DNA of 37,226 nucleotides from contig NW_003155237.1 in NCBI RefSeq assembly GCF_000003605.2, positions 873,726-910,951 of the forward strand, written 5' to 3'. Positions 1-7,542 of the stretch are shown here, in pieces. Numbering within the stretch: the stretch's first letter is position 1; each line of letters opens with the position of its first letter. The DNA comes from Saccoglossus kowalevskii. Taxonomy: Eukaryota; Hemichordata; Enteropneusta; Harrimaniidae. Under the pieces are notes generated by a model that had not been told where the DNA came from, did no database searches, and saw only the letters and a list, made by a program, of their open reading frames with translations. The translations under genes and the position numbers were made by a program.

Positions 1-5
1 AAAAA

Positions 6-424
6 CTCACCTTGGTTACCTTCCTCATCACTGGAAGAAGCAAGATAACAGACTCGCCTTGGTTACCTTCCTCATCACTGGGAGAAGCAAGCTAACAGAC
101 TCACCTTGGTTACCTTCCTCATCACTGGAAGAAGCAAGATAACAGACTCACCTTGGTTACCTTCCTCATCACTGGAAGAGACAAGATAACAGACTCACCT
201 TGGTTACCTTCCTCATCACTGGAAGAGACAAGATAACAGACTCACCTTGGTTACCTTCCTCATCACTGGAAGAGACAAGATAACAGACTCACCTTGGTTA
301 CCTTCCTCATCACTGGAAGAGACAAGATAACAGACTCACCTTGGTTACCTTCCTCATCACTGGAAGAGACAAGATAACAGACTCACCTTGGTTACCTTCC
401 TCATCACTGGAAGAAGCAAGATAA
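6..424 (-). repeat. 47-bp minisatellite duplicating the exon-4/intron-4 splice junction of ESF1, about 9 copies
   Basis: On the plus strand the landmark CTTGGTTACC recurs at 11, 58, 105, 152, 199, 246, 293, 340 and 387, exactly 47 bp apart each time. Read on the gene strand, each unit holds a pyrimidine-rich stretch ending CTTCCAG, then TGATGAGGAAGGTAACCAAG, then GTGAGT. The copy at 387 is the real coding exon end; the others lie in the downstream intron. Two subtypes exist. The exonic copy and the three leftmost have GAAGC, while the five between 152 and 386 have GAGAC and look recently homogenised. One copy (58) has GCGAGT in place of GTGAGT. The unit is not a multiple of three. Confidence 0.97.
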
Positions 425-637
425 TCTTGCACATCAAGTTTCATCACTTCATCTTTGTCAAACTTCTTTGTCGTCAAGGCAAGACGATCTCTGTTCGTTT
501 CATCCCAAGTCAAGTGTACCTGTGTCTGTTGTAAGGCTGATGAGATGAATGACGTGGGTTTGAATGTAGCAATATCTACATTTTCGGAAGATACAGACGT
601 AGGCACATCCTCAAATTCCATATCTTCAGGAATAAAT
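387..637 (-). CDS. ESF1: ESF1 coding exon 4, ending in the first unit of a 47-bp tandem array
   Basis: The acceptor CTTCTCACAG at 640-638 precedes [12 protein letters not shown]. The exon then covers [24 protein letters not shown] and [13 protein letters not shown], all in family order. The likeliest donor is CAAG|GTGAGT at 387/386 (phase 1). A second in-frame donor, GAAG|GTAACC, lies 9 bases earlier (396/395) and would remove three residues. Reading past 387 gives non-family residues and then a stop at 310-312, so the exon should end here. The last 37 or so exonic bases plus 10 intronic bases are the repeat unit of the adjacent array, so decoy donors follow every 47 bp. The next exon is outside the window. 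Confidence 0.9.
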
Positions 638-2829
638 CTGTGAGAAGACATTAAATACATCATACAAACTTCAGTAATTTAAACTCGCTCAATTGCAATA
701 ACAGCGAGCACTGTTTGAAACTGTCAATTCAGGTAACGTTGAATTTAAATCCTAGATTCAGTGTTGAACTTGGGTTGAAATTATTTACAAACAGACTGTA
801 CATTTTGGGCACATACTTTACTGCACTGTTTCTCTTACTTCCTATATTGTTTGCAATTCTAGTTTCATGTCGCAATAGTGTTCATGAAAAAGATTTAAAA
901 GAAATAATAAATGAAATAATTCCATGCTATACAACCCATACTGCTCCGATCGTATTTATTGGTTAGATTTTTTTGAATAGTTACTTAGGACAATGATTAC
1001 CAAATATTATCTGCTATATGTCATTTAATTCAAGTGGTTCCACTGTATAGAGAACAAGTTACCAGACAGAGTGTTTACCTGAGGTCCAGTTGTGTGGCAC
1101 TGCTTTCATACTCCATACGATCACATTGTTCGTATATTGTATTGGCTGTAGTAGGGGAATCGCACTCCACCACGGCGTAGTAATATTTCAACCTGAAAAA
1201 TGATTAGAATCAGAACAACCATAAATGCTGCACCAGATGCACCATAATTCATCCAATCACCAAGTGCTGTACCAGGTGCACCATAATTCTGTCAACCAAT
1301 CACTGAATCCCGTCCCAAGTGTACCATATTTCTTCTAACCACAAGTGTCGTCTCAAGTAAATAATTCAGTTAAAGCAAGCTAGTTATAGTTTCTCACACT
1401 GAAATGCCTAAATAACAACTACAAAATCACCTCTGCATTTGGTAGTGCCGTAGCCGCTCTGTTTGGTATTTTTCATCATCTTCGTCATCAAAATACTTCT
1501 TTGCATTTTCAACCAACTCTTTAGGACCTTTCAAATCCTCCTCTTTCATTCTCTCCTTTCCAAATTCCGATGGATAAATCTGAAAAAAAAAGAAAAATAT
1601 ACACAACATTTTATTTTGTGTATGCAGGCATCTGATAGTGGTTGCTGCAACCCAAGGACCCAAGCCGCCAACATCATACTGACTCACGATTTACAATGCA
1701 TCGGGTGTATATTGACAGAGACTAAATCACAAACTACTTTCAGATTACTTATCTCATTAAGGTAATTCATATTGGTTAGTGGAATTTTGACATGTGTTAA
1801 TACAGACAAAATTGTTTTCCTACCTTTACTGACTTAATAATCCCTCCAGTTGGTTTAAATGAATTAAACATGATTAATAAATCGTTGGCTTTAATCCGAT
1901 CCCAGTCCATGTTACACACAGCAAGTCTACAAGTAGCCTCCGTGGTGGATCCTGCATCAGCATCCAACTCTCCCCATTTGTGCTCAATTTCGATCTCATC
2001 TTCAAATTCAAACTCCTTCATCACTATCCTTTGAACTATCTCCATGGTTACCATTAAGTTCACCGGTGCCGCCTTCTTCATCTGAGCTGCTTTCATCATC
2101 TTCCTCCTCTTCTGAACTGGTTTCTATATTACCTTTTCCTCGGGCGAGATCAATGGAATCGTCATCGTCTTCGGAACTAGTTTCGATATTACCTTTTCCC
2201 CGGTCAAGATCAATAGAATCATCGTCTTCTGAACTGGTTTCTATATTACCTTTTCCTCGGGCGAGATCAATGGAATCGTCATCGTCTTCAGAACTAGTTT
2301 CGATATTACCTTTCCCCCTGGCAAGATCAATAGAATCATCATCCTCTGAACTTTGTTTCTTTCCAAGTTTTGTTTTTGCCCTTACAGATAGTGTATCGTT
2401 CTGATTCACTTTAGAGTGTATTTGCAGCCTCTGCTTTGGTACTTTCTTTTTTCCAACTTTCAGTGAATTTTTTGAAGTTTTTTGATCTTTAACAGCAGCA
2501 GCTGTATCTTTGACCAGTTTTTTTTTCTTTGATTTTGTTATCTTCTTTTTTCTTTCTTCTTCTTCCCCCTCCTCCTCCTCATCTGAAGAGGAAGAATCTG
2601 ATAGTTCATAATATTTCCTCAAATCCTCGTTAGTTGACAGATTGACTGGACGACCTCGTTTGTCAACTGTATATTTCTCCTTAAAACGTTGATCTCGAAA
2701 CATCCCTTGGAATCGCTTGTCAATTTTGACTTTACGCTCCAACCGCGGCATTTTTTGAAACCTGGGATCCTGTTTGATATGAGCGAATCGCTCATCTTGA
2801 AAGATGTCTGAGTCATTTTCCTTAGTCAT
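387..2829 (-). CDS. ESF1: ESF1 homolog, nucleolar pre-rRNA processing protein (5' part, four exons, 3' end outside window)
   Basis: ESF1 proteins are nucleolar factors needed for 18S rRNA maturation and small-subunit assembly. The spliced product of exons 2829-1824, 1579-1431, 1192-1079 and 637-387 follows the family order. First comes the N-terminal block with KVDKRF-like wording ([10 protein letters not shown], then [12 protein letters not shown]). Next are a Lys/Asp/Ser/Glu-rich low-complexity part, the motif [13 protein letters not shown] and the segment [11 protein letters not shown]. The last recognisable blocks are [45 protein letters not shown] and YLASSSDEE. Intron phases agree at every junction (0, 2, 2, 1 out), with GT donors and AG acceptors. 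About 506 residues are encoded here against about 850 in the usual protein, so the C-terminal half is off the left edge. The start ATG at 2829 is chosen because [15 protein letters not shown] opens with the family N-terminus; an upstream in-frame Met is followed by non-ESF1 sequence. Oddities: an apparent 1-base frameshift near 2011-2020 and repeat expansion in exon 1. The family assignment is recognition from memory, not a search. Confidence 0.93.
638..1078 (-). other. ESF1 intron 3
   Basis: 441 bp with a GTAAAC donor at 1078 and an acceptor TTCTCACAG at 638. I see no C/D-box or H/ACA snoRNA that I can support, although nucleolar protein genes often host them. Short open frames here have no family resemblance. 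Confidence 0.85.
1079..1192 (-). CDS. ESF1: ESF1 coding exon 3 (too short to stand out as an ORF)
   Basis: Translated from the acceptor TTTTTCAG at 1195-1193, it reads [16 protein letters not shown], then [15 protein letters not shown] and ATQLDLR. This matches the expected ESF1 sequence between exons 2 and 4 ([12 protein letters not shown] in vertebrates). The donor is AG|GTAAAC at 1079/1078. The 114-bp length fits phase 2 in and phase 2 out. It completes the beta-strand/helix part of the RRM-like fold of the ESF1 core. Confidence 0.92.
1193..1430 (-). other. ESF1 intron 2
   Basis: 238 bp with a GTGATT donor at 1430 and a TTTTTCAG acceptor at 1193. It contains a degenerate tandem repeat, listed separately. 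Confidence 0.88.
1225..1360. repeat. degenerate 39-43 bp tandem repeat inside ESF1 intron 2, about 3 units
   Basis: The block ACCAGATGCACCATAATTC at 1232 is nearly repeated at 1271 (ACCAGGTGCACCATAATTC). A third, more diverged unit starts near 1314 (CCAAGTGTACCATATTTC). CCAATCAC and AAGTG words recur between them. It has no clear function. Confidence 0.75.
1431..1579 (-). CDS. ESF1: ESF1 coding exon 2
   Basis: The acceptor is a strong polypyrimidine tract ending CAG at 1582-1580, followed by the codons for [14 protein letters not shown], an almost invariant ESF1 stretch. The exon ends QMQ plus two bases (AG) before GTGATT at 1430-1429. Its length of 149 bp takes phase 0 to phase 2, so the next exon supplies the last base of an Arg codon. 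It includes an acidic segment ([11 protein letters not shown]) that is variable in the family. Confidence 0.92.
1580..1823 (-). other. ESF1 intron 1 (between coding exons 1 and 2)
   Basis: 244 bp, donor GTAGGA at 1823, acceptor with a long T-rich tract ending CAG at 1580. An ATGATG word on the gene strand resembles a C box, but no matching D box is placed to make a C/D snoRNA. Confidence 0.88.
1824..2829 (-). CDS. ESF1: ESF1 coding exon 1 (N-terminus, acidic linker, start of RRM-like region), with apparent +1 frameshift
   Basis: The frame from ATG 2829 is open to a TGA at 2010-2008. The conserved ESF1 continuation ([17 protein letters not shown], then [20 protein letters not shown] and SVK) is in the next frame and runs to a donor AAG|GTAGGA at 1824/1823. 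The exon is 1006 bp, which is 1 mod 3. Both ends are at codon boundaries, so one surplus base or two missing bases must lie inside it. The acidic Ser/Asp text of the first frame reads sensibly almost to the stop, which places the shift near the run GAAGGAG around 2011-2020. Dropping one G there would join the frames. The exon covers the basic N-terminal region, a Lys-rich stretch likely to serve nuclear or nucleolar targeting, four copies of the [13 protein letters not shown] unit, and the first part of the conserved core. Confidence 0.9.
2111..2360 (-). repeat. ESF1: coding tandem repeat: ESF1 motif [13 protein letters not shown] in four copies, arranged as a 117-bp dimer
   Basis: On the plus strand the equivalent bases start at 2111, 2171, 2228, 2288 and 2345, giving spacings of 60, 57, 60 and 57 bp. 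Units starting at 2111 and 2228 are identical over 60 bases, and those at 2171 and 2288 resemble each other, so the array grew by duplicating a two-unit block. Each unit encodes [16 protein letters not shown] plus three or four Asp; one copy has LDRGKG. All length changes are multiples of three. Other ESF1 proteins I recall have this motif once. Confidence 0.95.
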
Positions 2830-4280
2830 TGCTGTTGTTGGGAACTGTTTAATGTTCACAAAAATACAGTAGTGTTTATTTAAATACAAGTCAGTCTTGT
2901 AGCTGGTATTAGTATCAGCACATTACCTGTTAGGAAATAATAAAAAAAAGTATTTCAATAATAAAATATCATCTGTTCAGAGGAGTTGATAAAATTTATT
3001 TATTTATTGTTATATTACTGTCATTCATAGGATCTAAATTGGCTTCAGTTAGAGTGCTTAGATTGTGTTGTTTACTATAAATTTGGGGAACTTGTTTCTA
3101 CCAGTCGCAATTATGACACCAATTTTAACTTATTATTAATTAAACAAAATCTAATCATCCTGACAAGAACCATTCCTGTAAATTCAATTGTAAACAAAAC
3201 CGAAATCAAAACCTTAACAAATAAAATCTGTGTGCCACTATGAATACGATCTGAAAAACAAAATGTCGTGCATGTTGTATGTACCCGATTTGAACAAAAT
3301 CTGTCCATACACAATGATGGATGGACAGACACTAGAACACAAACATACTGCGGTCAATCCATAGTCCCATTTTTGGTTCCAAGCGAAGACTAATCAAAAC
3401 AGTCCAAACCAAATCCTGTTGACAAGCCGTATCGGTCATTGGTAAAAACTACCTCTTTATGATTTGGGTTCTGGAGATAAATACATGACTATGTTTAACA
3501 ACTATCGTACTACTCGTACATATTTTTTGCCTTTTCGACTAAAGTTGATGATTGTTAAATGACTGTTAGGTATTTCACCTACATTATTTTGAATGTCGTT
3601 ACTCAAAAAAGCAGCCATTGTGGAGGCTACACTTGAGGTTTATCCATTAGGTATTAGGTTTGGAACATCACGCTGGAGGCCTTGTGACGTAACATGAAAG
3701 ACCTCTATAGTAGTAACTTTAGTATCAATGATTACATCTTGTTTAAGCTCCATCATTCAGCATTTCCCCCTCAAAAAAGGAGAATTTACCAGATTAGAAG
3801 ACAAATGTAGGTCACGGTCAGGAGACAATACCCTAGGGTTCAGGTTAAGGGTGGTGGGGGCTCTTGTTGAAGGAGAGGACTGGACGGATTTAGAACTGCC
3901 CAACAACGAACTCTAGTCTACGTTTATTTTGGGGGTGGGTCAGCCAATGATTACACACATCATAAATAGGCTAAAAGTCTCCTGATTGGGAAATATTCTC
4001 CCAATATTTTAACCTAATATGTTCACACCAGAAACATTCATTGAGAAATTTGTCAAAAATAAACTAATGTAATTATTAATAACTGCCGAGGGTCTCCATT
4101 TCAGAGAAAGGTGTGTTGCTGTCATCAAAGGCCGCACACGAGCATTGTTGGTCTGCTGGTAATGTAGATTTTTACTTACGATGTATACTGTGATCTGTCC
4201 GTACGTAATCAGTTAACACAACATTACAGTCTGTAACCGAACTGTGGAAACCCTAACACCATTGCAACACGCTACAAAAC
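2830..4280. other. 5' flank / possible 5' UTR intron of ESF1
   Basis: No coding exon is recognised. Acceptor-like CAACAACAG just ahead of the ATG and CCTAACAG about 100 bases upstream would allow a spliced 5' leader, but neither is decisive. A CRE-like TGACGTAA lies at 3685-3692. The open frame at 3728-3916 has no recognisable similarity. Confidence 0.5.
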
Positions 4281-4310
4281 ACATGGCGGAAGTAGTGATT
4301 GCGCATGCTC
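4281..4310. promoter_or_regulatory. cluster of YY1-, ETS- and NRF1-like sites; candidate ESF1 core promoter
   Basis: ACATGGCGGAAG (4281-4292) combines a YY1-like ATGGCGG word with an ETS-like GCGGAAGT (4286-4293). TGCGCATGCTC (4300-4310) is one base from the NRF1 palindrome. These three motifs mark housekeeping promoters in animals, and ESF1 is a housekeeping gene transcribed leftward from here. The distance to the ATG (about 1.45 kb) would require a spliced 5' leader. The identification rests on motifs only. Confidence 0.4.
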
Positions 4311-4706
4311 GGTATATGACCTCTACTAAAAAAAAAGATCGAAAGATTGTATGGACTGTAGGCTCGCGAGAAACTTGGTGGTTGTCAGAGACATCAGTAC
4401 AATACTTAAAATCCGGTTGGTGTCTATCCTTGTACACATTTTGTTGACTTAATCATGACTTAAAAATATTGTAATTAGTTTTAAACTAAACTAATTAAAA
4501 ACTGACAGTTTGTCACTGCAAGTTCAAGTTTTTCACAATATCTTGGTTTGGTTTTTAAATCGTTCAAAACTACATGTAAATGAATGGCAATTTTTATTCG
4601 TTTGCTTGATACAATTTACTACACTGTTCACTGAGAAATGTAGTGGTTTCCTAGTTTGTTTCATCATTGTTTTCACTGTGTCTGGAAATAAGGTGAATGA
4701 TGAATA

Positions 4707-4720
4707 GCGCCACCTAGTGG
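4707..4720 (-). promoter_or_regulatory. perfect match to the CTCF core consensus
   Basis: Read on the minus strand the bases are CCACTAGGTGGCGC, which satisfies every position of CCASYAGRKGGCRS. It sits between the putative ESF1 promoter and the repeat-rich desert. The same word is also common inside invertebrate dispersed repeats, so occupancy is not implied. Confidence 0.4.
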
Positions 4721-6430
4721 TGAAGTTTGGTAACTATCGGGTAGACTATCAATGATAGCATTGATAAACTAGACACTTATTGTACAATGATTTCATCCAA
4801 AAACTAAACAGTCCTGTGGGGTATCCCAGGTCACTTATGTTCCAAATTTCATTGAAATGTTATGATTGATTCCCAACATATCAGCGGGAAATTGGTTAAT
4901 TATGCAAATTAGTTTACTAGTACTTAGAAAGCACGATATTAATACAAAATTAATCAGGTATTTGCATATTTTCAAGAGCATCTATGTACCAAGTGATGCG
5001 ATGATTAGTACTTGAGATATTAGTGGAAAGATGAGATGAGAAACAAGGTTATACATGGAATAAAATTTTATTTCATTTCTTCTCTCCTATCAATGATCTC
5101 ACTTACATTTCTTTGAGAATCACACAAATCTAATGGAAAAAAAGAATTAATTTTATTTATTTTTTTTCGCCCTCCTCAAAAAAATTGCCTTATAAAAACT
5201 CGAGAAACAAGGAATAAAAAAAGTCTGGCCTAACGGTCGAACAGACATACATACAGATATACAGATAGGGTAACCGCAAAGACTCCCATTGTATGCTTCG
5301 CACCTGGGAGTTAGAGGTGTGAGTTTTACATTTTCTATGTGATATGACATACAACAGTGGTATGTTATGCAATTGGCCAGGTAATGCTAATTTAAATAAA
5401 CTAGCCTATTTTTAGATTTTTCATAGATAATAACTATCAATGAAACTAGATACACAGGAGCTCCGAAGGTAATTCATGGGAGGGATTAGTTAAGGGTTGC
5501 ATATTGTTTACCTAATTTGCATATCTGATATCTTAAATATTTAAATGAAACTTGTTGCACAGGTGGTCTGGAATAAATCAGACTGTAAAACAGAAATGTA
5601 CAATCAAATGTATTCATTTTGTTTAAATAACAATTTTCTGTGCATATCATAAACTTCAATATTGTGGATCACATTGTGCATCTCAAATAGCAGACGAATA
5701 TTAGTCATCAGGTGTTTAAATTTTGAAAAAATGTTAACTGTTTTTTACTTCATGTGCCTCTAATGCTCAGTGGACATATATCTGTAATGAATCAAATTTT
5801 ATTTCTACCATACAAATTTGTTTTATGATAAATTAATAACATTAATGGCAATTATTGTTTGATGAACAACATTGTGATGGATCAGTCAACAATCCGTGTA
5901 TAGTTCCGCTGAATTTCAGGTTCATCCAGGAAAATTATTTCATGTTGTTGTAAAAGCTGGATACAGGTTGATAGACTACACACACAGATTAATTATTCAC
6001 TCAGAGTTTATACTGAGTCATTTAAGTCAACATTTCTAACAAAGAACCGTTGACAAATATGAGATACTGCTGGACAAAAGTTGTAGTTTTTGCCAGCATT
6101 GAAATACAGACAAGATGTGGTTTTGGAAATATTATCAGAAAAATTTATTTGCAGTAGTATGATAAATGGCTTTTAAACTTAGCTTCTGCATGTTCTAAGT
6201 GAAATGGGAAACTTGAATCAAAACTAAAACTAAACTGATGATAAATTATCTTCTTGGAACACTACTTTGTAGTCATTTTATTCAACTAACTTCTTAGAAT
6301 TACATTACAAGTTAATTACATTGATGTCATTAATCCAATACATAACTCGTTAATACCCGGGTATTAGTTGTCCCACCGTGTCATATTCGATATGGGACCA
6401 ATATAGAACGCTTGTTTTACATGAAAATTT
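4721..6430. other. AT-rich intergenic DNA with repeat-like segments
   Basis: No gene is seen. The stretch at about 5210-5330 resembles a dispersed repeat: GACAGACATACATACAG-like words followed by a hairpin with ACTCCCA (5282-5288) pairing with TGGGAGT (5305-5311). The remainder is low-GC sequence with multiple stops in all frames. Confidence 0.45.
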
Positions 6431-6475
6431 GATTACCGTATGTGCTGCATGACGGCTCCTGTATATCCCTTTAAA

Positions 6476-6750
6476 GTTAGGCAAAGTGGAGGGCTGCAGC
6501 AAGTCAAGTTAGGCAACTCCACTATAACACTGATTGGTGTATATAAAATCAAGTTAGGCAACTCCATAAATACTTCAGTCAGTCGAGTTAGGCAACTCCA
6601 AGAAAAAATGCTGTAAGTCAAGTTAGGCAACTCCACTATAACACTGCTGATCAGTTAAGTTAGGCAACTTCACTCTACAAGGGGGGGGCTGCAATTCAAG
6701 TTAGGCAACTCACAACAACACTGCTGTAAGTCAAGTTAGGCAGATCCACT
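6476..6750. repeat. eight direct repeats of TCAAGTTAGGCAACTCC with variable spacers
   Basis: The core GTTAGG occurs at 6476, 6508, 6553, 6587, 6622, 6659, 6700 and 6735, at spacings of 32-45 bp. The conserved block is about 16 bp. Some spacers share CACTATAACACTG or GCTGTAAG, so they are partly related. The reverse strand reads GAGTTGCCTAACTTGA and yields a spurious ELPNL peptide repeat. This is a degenerate minisatellite or satellite remnant, not a CRISPR array. Confidence 0.9.
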
Positions 6751-7330
6751 GGAATACCACCTGCCAATGTTATACCGCAGTGCTATTCAAATAGCCTGGC
6801 TATTGAGAATTGTTTACACAGCTCAGTTTACCCAATCACCAAAGCTCAATCATGTATTTCAAATTGAAGTAGCCAACCGTAAGCAGCTGCCCTGACAAAA
6901 ATTTTCAAAAGCAATTGGGAATGTTCTGACATTTTGACAGCGATTTTGTTTTAAACGTTTCTTAAACTTGAGTGATGAAATCTCCGCTGCCTAAAATTGC
7001 CTCCTAATAACAATGAGAGGAGTAACACCTGATGCCTGTGTCAAGCAGGTTTTCATTTGGCCAGATCACCGTATCCTTGGTAACGCAGCTTGAAAATCAA
7101 GATGTTTGAGTAACCAGAAATAGACAAATAACATGAAGCACATGAATATGTTACCGATAGTTATTTTAACTAAATTTTATTTTTAGTAAAATTAGACTAT
7201 ATATATTTTTTTTACAATATTAAGATAGATTACTTTAAAAGTGATTCTTTTTTTTTTTAATCACGAAAATTCAAAATGCAAAACATATTTTTTCTTTTAT
7301 TAGGAATGCAAATGCTGATTTAAGTTGTGG

Positions 7331-7542
7331 TACTGTAAATGCATTAATTATTCACTGGATTTCAATTTTGCTATTTTCACTGATAAATAAAATTCGCTAA
7401 ATTAAATCTATGTAAACATGTACAATAACAATAAAACTCATTGTTTCCTTGACAAATTCGTGAAATTAAAAGACAGTGAATATGCTCAAAACATCAAAAT
7501 AGTGAAATAAAATGTCAATGAAAATAAATGGTTGTACAGTAT
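7331..7542 (+). mobile_element. diverged miniature inverted-repeat element, copy 1
   Basis: It starts TACTGTAAATGCATTAATT and ends in ...AAATGGTTGTACAGTA, with termini that are inverted TACTGTA motifs. Internal words such as GCTATTTTCACTGA and AAAATTCGCTAAAT match the copy at 17037. It has no coding capacity, so it is a non-autonomous DNA-transposon type (MITE-like). Confidence 0.55.

Noticed and set aside
1580-1823. Intronic C/D-box snoRNA in ESF1 intron 1
   Set aside because: Only a near-match to a C box; no D box at suitable distance and no terminal stem.
2011-2099. A small intron in ESF1 exon 1 that would repair the frame
   Set aside because: The available GT...AG pairs give introns of about 36-40 bases without a pyrimidine tract, too short for a typical animal intron; a one-base change is simpler.
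2066-2404. Plus-strand frame with repeated [13 protein letters not shown]
   Set aside because: It is the antisense shadow of the ESF1 coding tandem repeat.
6433-6636. Minus-strand protein with ELPNLT repeats
   Set aside because: It is produced by the direct-repeat array; spacers vary and are not multiples of three throughout.
6476-6750. CRISPR array
   Set aside because: The genome is clearly eukaryotic (GT-AG introns in ESF1), the repeats are imperfect, the spacers vary from about 16 to 30 bp and are partly related, and no cas genes are present.
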